A DNA stretch of 56,462 nucleotides from Pseudomonadota bacterium (GCA_021826065.1 JAKADY010000015.1:1-56462); one strand, 5' to 3'; shown: positions 13,440 to 22,843, counted from the first letter of the stretch. Program-made: numbers and translations. Notes: a model not told the origin generated them from the sequence alone.

Positions 13440-14432
13440 TCACCCGGATCGTTCGGCCACAGGCACGGCCGCCCGGGCCCCGTCCGACGGGAAGAGCCGC
13501 GGCACCCAGGCCAGATAGGCGAGCATGCCCAGCAGCTCCACCAGCGACTGCAGGACGATCACCACGGCGGCGGCCTCCCAGCCCGCCGGCAGGGTCAGGG
13601 CGAAGGGCAGCACGACGAAGGAGTTGCGCGTGCCCAGGGAGTAGGCCAGGGTGCGCCCCTGGGCCGCAGGCAGCCGCGCCACGCGCGCGGTGGCCCAGGC
13701 CATACCCAGGGCGGCGAGCAGAAAACCGACGAACACCGGCAGCACCACGGGCGTGAGATGCAGGGCGCCCATCACCGCGCCGACCTGGGCGGCGGCGATG
13801 AGGAAGACCACAACGGCGAGCAGCGGCACCGGCCACCAGGCCAGGCGCTCACGCCAGGCGGTCCGCGCGGGCCGGGCCTCGACCCAGCGCTCGGTCAGCG
13901 CCGCCAGGGCGAGCGGCAGGCCGACGATGAACAGGGTCGGCCAGACCTGTTCCAGTCCCAGGTTGCCGGCCAGCTCGGCGCGCGCCATGAGCCAGAGATA
14001 GAGCGGCAGGAGGAGCAACTGCAGGAACAGGTTGGCGGGTGTGACGGCGATGGCGCGTGGCACGTCGCCCCGCCCCAGCTGGCTGAAGGTGATGAACCAG
14101 TCCGTGCAGGGCACCAGCAGGACCAGCAGCACGCCCAGACGCAGCACCGGGTCGTGGGGCAGGAACTGGACGAGGCCCCACACCAGCAGAGGCAGCAAGA
14201 TGAAATTCCCCGTCAGCACGGCGGCGACGAAGCGATGGTCGCGAAAGGCCTCGGCCAGGTGCAGCAGAGGCACCTGCACGAAGGTGACATAGAGCAAGGT
14301 CACCAGGGCCGGCCAAAGCAGTTTGGCAAACGCCGGGCCGGCCGCCGGGACGGCTGAGCCGATCGCCAGCCCCAGCCCGATCGCCACCAGGTAGATCCAG
14401 ACCTGATGGCGTTCCAGGGTCAGTCTGTCCAT
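13440..14432 (-). CDS. ACR3/BASS-superfamily transporter (arsenic-resistance-type)
   Basis: This 330-residue inner-membrane protein has about ten hydrophobic segments and the layout of the bile acid:sodium symporter superfamily. The two broken-helix motifs resemble Acr3 arsenite exporters: VPCTDWFITFSQLGRGD, with the conserved cysteine, and TRNSFVVLPFAL. Database annotations of this type read 'arsenic resistance protein', but no arsR or arsC is nearby, so arsenite as substrate is not established. It converges with tldD. Confidence 0.75.
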   Translation of the reverse strand: MDRLTLERHQVWIYLVAIGLGLAIGSAVPAAGPAFAKLLWPALVTLLYVTFVQVPLLHLAEAFRDHRFVAAVLTGNFILLPLLVWGLVQFLPHDPVLRLGVLLVLLVPCTDWFITFSQLGRGDVPRAIAVTPANLFLQLLLLPLYLWLMARAELAGNLGLEQVWPTLFIVGLPLALAALTERWVEARPARTAWRERLAWWPVPLLAVVVFLIAAAQVGAVMGALHLTPVVLPVFVGFLLAALGMAWATARVARLPAAQGRTLAYSLGTRNSFVVLPFALTLPAGWEAAAVVIVLQSLVELLGMLAYLAWVPRLFPSDGARAAVPVAERSG

Positions 14433-14512
14433 GGCTGGGCTTCAGGCCCGGTCGCCTCGCTCCCGGAACGTCGGCGCTGCGGCGCACGCCAGGCAACCCG
14501 TCCTCACGCGGG

Positions 14513-15052
14513 TCAGTGCACCTGCAGGAAGGGATAGCGCTGGCGCAGGGCGCGATCGAGCAGCGCCACACCGGCCTCGGCGCCCAGGGTCTCGCAGGCG
14601 ACGATCCAGTCGGGGTCGGCGAAGTCCGTGCGGAGGGCACCGCCGCGGGCCTGGACCAGGTCGATCAGGTGGTCGGCAACGGCCCGTTCCGCCGCCTGGC
14701 TGTCCACGCGCCCCATGAGGCCGCGCCGCTCGACGCGCACGAAGAAACGCCCCGTACCCATCCGCGCAGCGAACGGGGTAACCGCTTCTTTCAAGCGTTC
14801 GACGAAATCCTCGGCGTGGAAGGCAAAGATTCGCTCCACCGGCAGCAGCCGTGCCAGATGCTGCGTCCACGCCTCTCCCACCTGCTGGGCCGTGGCAACG
14901 GCCTCGAGCAGGGTCAAGGGGTCCGCGACATGGCCGTAACAGACGTATTTGAAGTCGGTGGCGTGAAACTCGCCCAGGCGCTTGAGCCCGTCCAGCACGG
15001 CCTTCTCATGGCCCGGCCCCGCCCGCACGGTGACGATGACATTCCAGTCCAT
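14513..15052 (-). CDS. Stand-alone THUMP-domain protein
   Basis: The C-terminal half of this 179-residue protein reads as a THUMP RNA-binding domain: FFVRVERRG, then AERAVADHLID, then DFADPDWIVACETLG and the final LDRALRQRYPFL. In most proteins THUMP is fused to a tRNA or rRNA modifying enzyme, and here there is none, as in yeast Tan1, which helps acetylate tRNA. The N-terminal half has a beta-rich start (DWNVIVTVRAGPG). GAGAGGAAGG precedes the ATG at 15052. Assignment is from pattern only. Confidence 0.65.
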   Translation of the reverse strand: MDWNVIVTVRAGPGHEKAVLDGLKRLGEFHATDFKYVCYGHVADPLTLLEAVATAQQVGEAWTQHLARLLPVERIFAFHAEDFVERLKEAVTPFAARMGTGRFFVRVERRGLMGRVDSQAAERAVADHLIDLVQARGGALRTDFADPDWIVACETLGAEAGVALLDRALRQRYPFLQVH

Positions 15053-15141
15053 CAGCCTTCCTCTCCGGATGCTGCATCACAGAGGACTCCAACCTCGCCC
15101 CAAAGCCAACCGGCGACGAGTTGTTGTCCTCTGTCTTCAGA

Positions 15142-15837
15142 CTAGCTGCAAACCAGCTGGATGTCGAAGTTGAGCAGGCGCATCTCGTTGATCGTGCCGA
15201 GCAGGCCGTTCACCGCATCGCGCAGGGCGTTGGCAGGGAAAAAGTACTGACCGGTCAGCATCTCCGCCGGGCACTTGAGATTGGCCACCCACAGCTCACG
15301 CCCGCCGGTCGGAAAGACCCGCCTGATCTTAGGCAGGGCGTCGATCACATTGCCGGGCAGGCTCACCACGTTGGCATAGGTCCACTGCGCGCTGGCGCTG
15401 AGCTGTTGCGCGGCAAGCCGGGGCAGGTCGTTCACCGGCGTCGGCACGTACCAGCCGGCCAGATAGGGATTGGTGACTGGGGCTGCGGCAGGGACGGGCG
15501 GCGCGGGCTCCGCCACCGGGATGGGCGGCGTGGCAGGCATACCGCTGGGTGGGCCCTCCGCCGCGACGGGCGTCGCAACGGGTGGCACAGGCGGGGCAGG
15601 CTCGGCACCCGCCGTCTCGGGCTTGATCGCAGTCGGTGTCTGGGAGGCCGCTTTCGGCGCGACGACCCGCTTGGTCTTGGTCGTCTTGGTTTGTCGTTCG
15701 GCGCTAGGCTTCCGCGGCGAGGACTGCGGCGCGGCGTGACCGGGCAGGACGAGACACAGGGCCATCGCCAGCATGAGGTAGCGCAGCACGGGCCGATCAG
15801 GGCGCAGGGGTGGGGTATTGGTCCGGTGTGCGTTCAT
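15142..15837 (-). CDS. Exported protein of unknown family, tandem paralogue A
   Basis: This 231-residue protein has three parts: a signal peptide (RYLMLAMALCLVLPGHA), a Pro/Ala/Lys-rich spacer of about 75 residues, and a compact C-terminal domain of about 108 residues that begins NPYLAGWYVP and ends FDIQLVCS. The same C-terminal domain occurs in the next gene. It contains two cysteines (NLKCP and the third residue from the C-terminal end) that could form a disulfide after export. The ATG at 15837 is chosen because it places the signal peptide at the start. No function is known to me. Confidence 0.7.
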   Translation of the reverse strand: MNAHRTNTPPLRPDRPVLRYLMLAMALCLVLPGHAAPQSSPRKPSAERQTKTTKTKRVVAPKAASQTPTAIKPETAGAEPAPPVPPVATPVAAEGPPSGMPATPPIPVAEPAPPVPAAAPVTNPYLAGWYVPTPVNDLPRLAAQQLSASAQWTYANVVSLPGNVIDALPKIRRVFPTGGRELWVANLKCPAEMLTGQYFFPANALRDAVNGLLGTINEMRLLNFDIQLVCS

Positions 15838-15955
15838 GTCGGGGGTGAGTGGGCTGGGCAGCGCCAGATTACACCAGGATGACAGGGTCAAGAAACTTGC
15901 CTGTCATCACGCCCGGCCGACTGCCGCCACCCGCATAAGGGCGGAAACTCCTCGG

Positions 15956-16675
15956 TCAACTGCACACCAACTGGATGTCGAACTTGAGCAGCTGGCTGTC
16001 GTTGAGCTTGTTGAACAGGCCGTTGATCCCTTCGCGCATGGCATTGGCGGGGATGAAGTACTGCCCCGTGATCATCTCGGCCGGGCACTTGAGGTTGGCC
16101 ACCACGAGGTCGCGACCGCCGGTCGGGTGCACGGTCTTGATGCTGGGCAGGGCATCGGCGACCTTGGCCGGGATCGAGGTCACCGCATCGCTCACGTAGC
16201 GCGCGTTGTCGTTGAGCTGTCCGACCGCCATGGCAGGCAGGGCAGCGACCGGCACGGGCCTGTACCAGCCGGCCAGGTAGGGGTTCTGCGGCGCGGCCGC
16301 TGGCACTGCTGCCGGGACCGGAACGGCGACAGCGGCCACCGCCGGGGCCTGCACAACGGCGACCGGCGCGGCCATGGCTGCGGCTGTCGGCGGCACGCCC
16401 GGCCCTCGCTCAGCGGGTGTCGCCACCGTAGTCACAGGGCTTGGTTGCATCGCTGCCGCGGCCGCCCTGGGCACGGTGGGGGCGGGCGTAACGGCGGCCA
16501 CCTGGGCGGCGGCCGGGGCAGGCCTCGTCTTGGCCTGAACCATAGACTTCTGGCTCGCGGCCGACCGGGGCTTGCCTGTCGGACTGGCGGCCAGGACAGG
16601 TACGGCAAGTGCCATGGAAAGCAGTGCCGCCAGGAGGCGTGTCGTTGTCGGGACGGGCTTGTGCAGTAGTTTCAT
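15956..16675 (-). CDS. Exported protein of unknown family, tandem paralogue B
   Basis: This 239-residue protein is built like its downstream neighbour: signal peptide (LLAALLSMALAVPVLA), an Ala/Pro/Val-rich linker, then a domain running from NPYLAGWY to FDIQLVCS, with the PTGGR and NLKCPAEM segments shared almost exactly. The linkers are unrelated in sequence, so selection has acted on the C-terminal domain. The ATG at 16675 has GAGGAG nine bases upstream. Paralogue A follows after 118 bases, probably as one transcript. The AT-rich stretch near 16795-16830 is a likely promoter area. Confidence 0.72.
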   Translation of the reverse strand: MKLLHKPVPTTTRLLAALLSMALAVPVLAASPTGKPRSAASQKSMVQAKTRPAPAAAQVAAVTPAPTVPRAAAAAMQPSPVTTVATPAERGPGVPPTAAAMAAPVAVVQAPAVAAVAVPVPAAVPAAAPQNPYLAGWYRPVPVAALPAMAVGQLNDNARYVSDAVTSIPAKVADALPSIKTVHPTGGRDLVVANLKCPAEMITGQYFIPANAMREGINGLFNKLNDSQLLKFDIQLVCS

Positions 16676-16899
16676 CGATCTGTCTCCTCGTTGGGGGTGT
16701 CGGCCCGGAACAAGCAGGGCCAGGCAAAACTCCGGTCGCGGCAGGACGCGCCCGATCCCTGGAGTCCGTCCGCCAGCGTTGGGCAGACGACACAATTTAT
16801 ATTTATAGACACTTGGATCCGAATAATCCAGGCAAGTTGCAAACCATGCCCACACGCCCCGGCAGGCAAAACAGCAGGCGCCCCGGCCAGGGTCGGTGT

Positions 16900-17649
16900 C
16901 TATTTAACGACCGCACCGAAGACCTTCTTCAACAGCTCGCTGGTGCGGGCGAGCGGCTCTTTGCGGATGCGGCGCTCCTCTTCGGCGATCATCTTGAACA
17001 GGCCGTCCATGGCCTTGTCCGTGACATGGCCGTCCAGGTCGGTGGCCTGGCCGCCCATCAGCTGGGCGTAGGGACCGGCACGCTGCATGAGCCGTTTGTA
17101 GGCCGCGGTCACGCCGGCCTGCTCCGTGGCCTGGCGGACGATGGGCAGGAAGCGCTCGCGGATCTGGCCCGCGCTGCTCTTGCGGAAATACTGTGTTGCG
17201 GCATCTTCCGGCCCCTGCAGGATGCCGCGGGCGTCCTCCAGGGTCATCTTGGCGAGGCTGTCGCCCAGGATCGCTGCCGCCTCGGGGACGGCCTTCTCCG
17301 CGGCCTGGTTCAGGGTGGCGACGAATTCATCGGCCAGCTTGTCTTGCTTGAGGCTGCGCAGCAGCCGCTCCACCTTCTGCAGGTCCTCCGGCATGGGGAT
17401 GCGAACGCTGGGGTTGTTGAGATAGCCCCCCGGCCTGCCGAGCTGGGCGATGGCCTGCCGGCTGCCCTGGGCCAGGGCCTCCTTGAGCCCACGCACGATC
17501 TCCTCGTCGCTCAAGGCCGCGGCGGTGGCGGTCCCACTCGGCGTGGCCATCAGCGACTCGGCCCGCTTGCGCAGCTGATCGAGCCAGTCCGCCTGTGCGC
17601 TCATACTGAGCGACACGAGAAGACAACACAGAATGGACGCGAATCGCAT
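16900..17649 (-). CDS. DUF4197 family exported protein
   Basis: This 249-residue protein matches DUF4197 as I know it: a signal peptide ending SAQA before DWLDQL, then a helical body with ALSDEEIVRGLKEAL, the VRIPMPEDLQKVE segment, and the C-terminal ATDLDGHVTDKAMDGLF motif. It is predicted periplasmic. No biochemical role is known. The ATG at 17649 places the signal peptide first; the reading frame is open for 27 codons more, which lack a signal. It diverges from the lipoprotein gene at 17808. Confidence 0.85.
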   Translation of the reverse strand: MRFASILCCLLVSLSMSAQADWLDQLRKRAESLMATPSGTATAAALSDEEIVRGLKEALAQGSRQAIAQLGRPGGYLNNPSVRIPMPEDLQKVERLLRSLKQDKLADEFVATLNQAAEKAVPEAAAILGDSLAKMTLEDARGILQGPEDAATQYFRKSSAGQIRERFLPIVRQATEQAGVTAAYKRLMQRAGPYAQLMGGQATDLDGHVTDKAMDGLFKMIAEEERRIRKEPLARTSELLKKVFGAVVK

Positions 17650-17807
17650 ACAGGCCCTCACCCGGCACCATGCCCGGACATGGCCGTCACGATAATCCTT
17701 ACCCCGCGTGATGTCTATGAGGCAGATCACACCCGGTCTCGTCGGCTTGCCCGTGGCTGCGTTATAGTGAGCCGCCTATCCCGACTTCACCCGACTTGGA
17801 GAGCCTG

Positions 17808-18224
17808 ATGCGAGAGAAACTGATCCCCATCCTCGTCCTGGCGACCGTGCTCTTCGGTGGCTGCGAGTCGCATCCACCCCGGCATGGCGAGGTGGTGGTG
17901 CGCGACCGCGACACCAGCGTGCGCATCGTCTTCAGTGACCGCGACCGTGTGATCATCCGCGAATGGTATGAGGAGCGGCGTCGCGCGCTGCCGCCCGGAC
18001 TGGCCAAGAAGGGCATGGTGCCACCCGGACACGCCAAGCGCTGGGGCCCGCGCGACACCCTGCCGCCGGGGTTGGCCTGGCGAGAGCTGCCGCCCGAGCT
18101 GGAGCGCCGTCTCTCCCGCCTGCCCGAGGCTTATGTCCGCGTCATCGTCGGCAGCGACATCGTGTTGCTGGACCGCCGCACACGCGTCATCCTGGACATC
18201 CTCTACGACATCGCCCTGGACTGA
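17808..18224 (+). CDS. Small lipoprotein, RcnB/CigR-like
   Basis: This is a 138-residue protein with a lipoprotein signal peptide and the lipobox LFGGC, so it should be lipidated and anchored in the envelope. The mature part has VIIREWYEERRRALPPGLAKKG, two PPGLA/PPGHA-like repeats, and a C-terminal VGSDIVLLDRRTRVILDIL strand. That organisation recalls RcnB- and CigR-type periplasmic proteins, but the match is loose. GGAGAG lies before the ATG at 17808. Confidence 0.7.
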   Translation: MREKLIPILVLATVLFGGCESHPPRHGEVVVRDRDTSVRIVFSDRDRVIIREWYEERRRALPPGLAKKGMVPPGHAKRWGPRDTLPPGLAWRELPPELERRLSRLPEAYVRVIVGSDIVLLDRRTRVILDILYDIALD

Positions 18225-18262
18225 GGCGACGACCGCAAGACCGCGCCTACACGTGCCCGCTG

Positions 18263-19267
18263 ATGGCCACCACGCCCGAGACCCCCATCGCCGACAGCGC
18301 CCCGGAACTCGACGTCTCCATCGTCATCCCCATCTACAACGAGTATGACAACCTGCCCGACCTGGTCGAGCAGGTGGCACAGGCCATGCAGACGACGGGC
18401 GTCAACTGGGAGCTGATCTGTGTGGACGACGGCTCACGCGACGGTTCCGACCGTCTGCTCGCCGAGCTGGCACAGGATCGGCCCTGGCTGCGGCCCCTTT
18501 TCCTGAACCGCAACTATGGGCAATCCACGGCGATGCAGGCGGGTTTCGACGCGGCGCGCGGCGCGACCCTGGTCACCCTGGACGGCGATCTGCAGAACGA
18601 CCCGGCCGACATCCCGCGCCTGCTCAAAGAGCTGGAGGCCCACCCGGAGATCGACATCCTCTCGGGCTGGCGCAAGGACCGCCAGGACAAGACCCTGTCG
18701 CGCAAGATCCCCTCGCACATCGCCAACTGGCTGATCTCGCGGGTCACCGGCGTCAAGCTGCACGACTACGGCTGCTCGCTCAAGCTCTACCGCCGCGAGG
18801 CCCTGCGCCACGTCAAGATCTACGGCGAGCTGCACCGTTTCATCCCGGCCCTGGCCGGGCAGTTCGGCGCACGGGTGATGGAGCTGCCGGTGAACCACCG
18901 GGCGCGCACCCGCGGGCAGTCGAAGTATGGCATCGACCGCACCGTGCGCGTGCTGCTCGACCTGCTGTGGGTGAAGTTCCTGTTGCGTTTCCTGCACCGG
19001 CCCATGCACGCCTTCGGCGGCACCGGCGCGGCCATGCTGCTCGTGGGTTTCCTGATCCTGCTCGTCCTCAGCTTCGAAAAACTGGTCCTGGGTGAGAACA
19101 TCGGCGGCCGCCCGCTGCTGCTGCTCGGCGTCATGCTCACGCTGATGGGGGTCCAGTTCCTCGGCCTGGGCGTGATCGGCGAGATGCTCACGCGCATCTA
19201 CCACGAGCCCGGCGGCGGCAAGCAATACGTGCTGCGCGAGGCGCCACGCCCCCGCCGGCAGGGCTGA
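18263..19267 (+). CDS. Family 2 glycosyltransferase, polyisoprenyl-phosphate sugar transferase type
   Basis: The cytoplasmic GT-A domain (residues 1-235) shows SIVIPIYNEYDNLP, the CVDDGSRDGS nucleotide-binding motif and TLDGDLQNDPADIP. The C-terminal third has two transmembrane helices, as in ArnC, GtrB and dolichyl-phosphate mannose synthase relatives, which load a sugar onto a lipid phosphate at the inner membrane. The next two genes are GT39 transferases, which use lipid-linked sugars as donors, so the three form a coherent lipid or protein glycosylation set. Confidence 0.9.
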   Translation: MATTPETPIADSAPELDVSIVIPIYNEYDNLPDLVEQVAQAMQTTGVNWELICVDDGSRDGSDRLLAELAQDRPWLRPLFLNRNYGQSTAMQAGFDAARGATLVTLDGDLQNDPADIPRLLKELEAHPEIDILSGWRKDRQDKTLSRKIPSHIANWLISRVTGVKLHDYGCSLKLYRREALRHVKIYGELHRFIPALAGQFGARVMELPVNHRARTRGQSKYGIDRTVRVLLDLLWVKFLLRFLHRPMHAFGGTGAAMLLVGFLILLVLSFEKLVLGENIGGRPLLLLGVMLTLMGVQFLGLGVIGEMLTRIYHEPGGGKQYVLREAPRPRRQG

Positions 19268-19316
19268 GTCGGCCGGTTTGGATCACCTGTCATCGCAGGC
19301 CACCGGTCGCAACCGC

Positions 19317-20873
19317 ATGCCTCAGGTCCATCATCTCTCCTCTCTCGCCTCTCGTCTCTCCCCGGACTGGCGCCTCCTCCCCCTCCTCCTGCTGCCCTTT
19401 CTCGGGCTGTGGGCGGCCCCGCTGACCGACCTCGACGAGGGGGCCTTCACCGCCTCCACCCTGGAGATGTTCCTGCGCGGCGACTTCCTCTCCAGCTATC
19501 TCATGGGCGAGCCGCGCCATGACAAGCCCATCCTGATCTATTGGCTGCAGGCGGCCTCGGTCACCGTCTTCGGCTTCACCGAGTGGGGCTGGCGCTTTCC
19601 CTCGGCGCTCGCCGCCGCCGCCTGGATAGCGCTGACCCATGCCTTCGTCGCCCGTGTGGCGGACCGCGAGGCGGCGCTGACCGCCGCCCTGGTGATCGCC
19701 ACCGCGGCGGGGCTCACCCTCATCCAGCGCGCCGCCACGGCCGATGCCCTGCTTAACCTGTGGCTCGCCGCCGCCGGCTATGCCGCCTGGCTCTGGCTTA
19801 AGGAGGCGCGTCCGCTCTGGCGCTACGCGAGCCATGCCGCCATGGCCCTGGGCTTCCTCACCAAGGGGCCGATCGCCGTCCTTGTGCCAGCGGGCGCGGT
19901 GCTGCTGTGGTGCTTGAGCCGCCGCGAGCTGAATCGCTTCTGGCGCTGGGCCCTGGCCCCTGGGCCGGTCGCCCTGTTTCTCGCCATCGCCGCGCCCTGG
20001 TTCGTCGTCCAGACCTGGCTGGAGGGCCCAGGCTTCCTCACCGGCTTCTTCCTCAAGCACAACGTCGGCCGCTTCGGTGGCGCCATGGAGGGCCATGGCG
20101 GCGGCATGCTCTACTATCTGCCGGTCGTGCTGCTGTCGCTGCTGCCGCACACGGGCCTGCTGCTCGCCGCCCTCTGGCGTATCCGTGCGGCCTGGCAGGA
20201 CCCCTTGCAGCGCTATGGGCTGCTCTGGTTCGGCCTGGTCTTACTGCTCTTCTCGCTGTCCAGCACCAAGCTGCCGCACTACGTCTATTACGGCTATGGC
20301 GGACTCACCCTCGTCCTCGCGCTGCAGGGCGCGGCCTCGGGCAACCGCTGGCTGCTGCTGGCCCCTGGCGCGCTGTTCTTCGCCCTGCTGCTCCTGCTGC
20401 CCGAGATCCTCGCCGGCCAGCTGCCGCGTCTGAAACCCGACGACCGTCTGCTGGCGGCGGGGTTGGAGGTGGTCTTCACGCCTGCCTACTGGCTGTGGTT
20501 CGGCGGCGCCCTGGGCCTGAGCCTGGCGCTCATCGCCCTGCCGCGCGCGCATCTGCGCCTGGGCCTTTATGCCCAGGGCGTGATCGCCGCCCTGGGGCTC
20601 GCGCTGATCCTCATCCCCGCCGCCGGCGAGCTGCAACAGGGCCCCATCCGTCAGGCCGGCAGACTGGCGGCCGGCCTCGACGGACCGTTGGTTATGTACG
20701 GCGTGAACGTGCCCAGCTTCCAGACCTATGCCGGCCGCCGCGTGGAGCGGCGCGCACCGCGCTCGGGCGACCTGGTGCTCACCCGAGAGAGCCAGCTCGT
20801 CAAGCTCCCCGCGGCCGAGGTGCTCTACCGCGAGCGCAGCTACGTGCTTGTGCGCGTGAGGGGTGAGGCGTGA
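19317..20873 (+). CDS. Family 39 glycosyltransferase, ArnT-like, membrane-embedded
   Basis: This 518-residue polytopic protein has the GT39/PMT layout: an acidic DLDEGAF motif in the first periplasmic loop, where the catalytic Asp-Glu sits, then GEPRHDKPILIYWL, and about ten further helices, with a small soluble C-terminal domain. ArnT-type enzymes move a sugar from undecaprenyl phosphate to lipid A or protein on the periplasmic side. The ATG at 19317 is preferred to a TTG at 19278. The codons for residues 6-15 lie in a CTCTC-rich simple-sequence tract, and the stop codon overlaps the next gene's GTG. Confidence 0.9.
   Translation: MPQVHHLSSLASRLSPDWRLLPLLLLPFLGLWAAPLTDLDEGAFTASTLEMFLRGDFLSSYLMGEPRHDKPILIYWLQAASVTVFGFTEWGWRFPSALAAAAWIALTHAFVARVADREAALTAALVIATAAGLTLIQRAATADALLNLWLAAAGYAAWLWLKEARPLWRYASHAAMALGFLTKGPIAVLVPAGAVLLWCLSRRELNRFWRWALAPGPVALFLAIAAPWFVVQTWLEGPGFLTGFFLKHNVGRFGGAMEGHGGGMLYYLPVVLLSLLPHTGLLLAALWRIRAAWQDPLQRYGLLWFGLVLLLFSLSSTKLPHYVYYGYGGLTLVLALQGAASGNRWLLLAPGALFFALLLLLPEILAGQLPRLKPDDRLLAAGLEVVFTPAYWLWFGGALGLSLALIALPRAHLRLGLYAQGVIAALGLALILIPAAGELQQGPIRQAGRLAAGLDGPLVMYGVNVPSFQTYAGRRVERRAPRSGDLVLTRESQLVKLPAAEVLYRERSYVLVRVRGEA
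19331..19363 (+). repeat. CTCTC-rich simple-sequence tract at 5' end of a GT39 gene
   Basis: About 33 bases are composed almost only of CTCTC, CGCCTC and CGTCTC units. They encode the weakly conserved HHLSSLASRLS segment before the first helix. No exact long tandem unit is present. Confidence 0.5.
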
Positions 20874-20883
20874 GGCGTGAGGG
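20856..20883 (+). repeat. Four tandem 7-bp units GTGAGGS
   Basis: Units at 20856, 20863, 20870 and 20877 read GTGAGGG, GTGAGGC, GTGAGGC, GTGAGGG. They span the stop codon of the first GT39 gene (20871-20873) and the GTG start of the second (20870). Since the unit length is not a multiple of three, a change in unit number would alter the end of the upstream frame and the start of the downstream one. Confidence 0.85.
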
Positions 20884-22386
20884 GGTATCCAGTACGCGGG
20901 CGGCCGGCGGGCTGATCCTCGCCCTGGTGCTCCTCACCGCCTGGCGCATCTTCGCGGTCTGGCACCGCGAGCTCGAGCTGTATGCCGACGAGGCGCAATA
21001 CTGGAGCTGGTCCCTCGTCCCTGACTGGGGCTATTACTCCAAGCCGCCCATGGTGGCCTGGCTCATCCACGTGAGCACGCGGCTCTTCGGCGACTCGGAA
21101 CTGGGGGTGCGCGCCGCCACCTTTGTGCTCTGGCCGATGACTGCGATGGTGGTCTGGTTGCTCACCCGCCGCCTGTTCGCGGGCGAGCCTTGGGCCGAGC
21201 GCGCCGCCTTCTGGTCGGCCCTGGCCTTTGCCACGCTGCCCATGACCGCGCTGGGCGGCGTGCTGATCACCACCGATGGCCCCCTGCTCTTCTTCTGGGC
21301 GCTCACCCTCTATTTCCTCGCCGGGGCGCTCGAGCACGACCGCTGGGGCGATTGGCTGGCGGCGGGTGTCGCGGCCGGCCTGGGGCTCATGTCCAAGTAC
21401 AGCATGGTCTTCCTCGCCCCCGCCTTCCTGCTCCTGGTCCTGACCATACCCGCCTACCGGCGCCTGCTCACCTCGCCCAAGCCCTACGCCGCCGCCGCGC
21501 TCGCCCTCATCCTACTCGCCCCCAACCTGGTCTGGAACGCCCGGCATGACTTCGTCAGCTTCCACCACACGGCGGAGATCTCGCAGCTCGACCGCGCATT
21601 CATCCACCCCGACGCCCTGCTGGCCTTCGCCGGGGCCCAGTTCGGCGTCTTCGGCCCCCTCCTGGCCCTGGGCCTCGTCCTGATCGCCTTCAAGCCACGC
21701 CGGTGGCGGCAGGATGCGCGGCTCGCCTTCCTTGCCGCCTTCAGCCTGGTGCCGCTGGCCGCCTTTCCGCCTTGTCGCTGCTGTCGCGCGCCTTTGCCAA
21801 CTGGGCGGCCTTCGCCTATGTGTCCGGCAGCGTGCTGGTGGTGGCGACCTGGGTCGCCGCCGACAAGCGGCGCTGGCTCGCCTGGGCGATCGGCGTGAAC
21901 CTGGCCCTGGGCGCCCTGCTCTACCACTACCACGACCTCGCACACGCCCTGGGCCTACAGCCCACGCGCAAGACCGACCCCTATGCCCGCGTCACCGGCT
22001 ACCGCGCCTTGGGGCAGGCGGTCAAGCGTCTGCTCGCAGCGCACCCCGACGCCCGCCTCATGGGCGACGATCGCAAGACCTTCGCCAGCCTGCTCTACTA
22101 CGCCCGCCCCTTAAGCCGCGAGGCCGTCTATCTCAACCCCGCGCGCCACATCGACGACCACTACGCCTTGACCGCCGATGTCGCCCAGCGCCCGCAGGGG
22201 CGCTTCATCCTGGTCACCCGTAAGCGCAGCCGCGAGGAGCTGGAACGCTGGTTTGCCGAGGTACGTCCCCTGGAGCACCTGCATGTGCGCACGCACCCGG
22301 ATGCCGCCCTCGACTACCAGGCCTGGTGGGTGCGTGACTTCCTGGGCTACCTTGCCTCTCCCGAGGCACCGGCGGCGCTAGAATGA
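20870..22386 (+). pseudogene. Second family 39 glycosyltransferase, frameshifted
   Basis: The first frame (20870 to about 21770) encodes the N-terminal GT39 region: YADEAQYWSW with the acidic loop motif, GYYSKPPMVAWL, and several helices. Near 21765-21785 homology moves to another frame, which continues LSLLSRAFANWAAFAYVSG through to the stop at 22386. One missing base would explain the shift. Together the parts give about 500 residues, the normal family length. It is either a recent inactivation or a base error in the sequence. Translation of the first part is coupled to the upstream gene by a GTGA overlap. Confidence 0.8.
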
Positions 22387-22413
22387 CGGTTTCATCGAAC
22401 TGGAGGTCTTACC

Positions 22414-22824
22414 GTGCACAGACGAGCCCTGATCGCCGCTATCGCCCTGACCCTGGCCCTCGCCGCCTGCGGCAAGAAAGAGGAAGCGCCTCCTCCCGAG
22501 GCCAAGGCACCGGCCTCTGAGACCCCGGCAGCCCCGCCGCCGGCGGCGCCGGCCGCGGAGACAGCCGCCAACCCACTGGTGGCGGCGGGTGAGGCCAAAT
22601 TCCGGACCGTCTGCGCCGTCTGTCATGGCCAAAGGGCCGAGGGCATGGGCAACTACCCCCGGCTGGCCGGCCTGACCAGCGATGAGATCCGGTCTAAGCT
22701 GCTCGACTATCGCGCCGGCAAGCAGATGGGCCCGCTCACCGCCATCATGGCGGCCACCGCCAAGGACCTGAGCGACGAGGACATCGAGGCCCTGGCCGCC
22801 TACATCCCCACGATAGGACGCTGA
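22414..22824 (+). CDS. Monoheme c-type cytochrome lipoprotein
   Basis: This 136-residue protein starts with a lipoprotein signal peptide (lipobox LAAC), followed by a 40-residue Pro/Ala/Glu linker and a class I cytochrome c domain. The heme site is CAVCH and the likely distal ligand methionine is in the KQMGPL segment, after YPRLAGL. It should be attached to a membrane facing the periplasm and pass electrons between respiratory partners that are not in the window. The GTG start at 22414 has GGAGG seven to eight bases upstream. Confidence 0.9.
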   Translation: MHRRALIAAIALTLALAACGKKEEAPPPEAKAPASETPAAPPPAAPAAETAANPLVAAGEAKFRTVCAVCHGQRAEGMGNYPRLAGLTSDEIRSKLLDYRAGKQMGPLTAIMAATAKDLSDEDIEALAAYIPTIGR

Positions 22825-22843
22825 CTGCGACCCGGTCTGCCGG

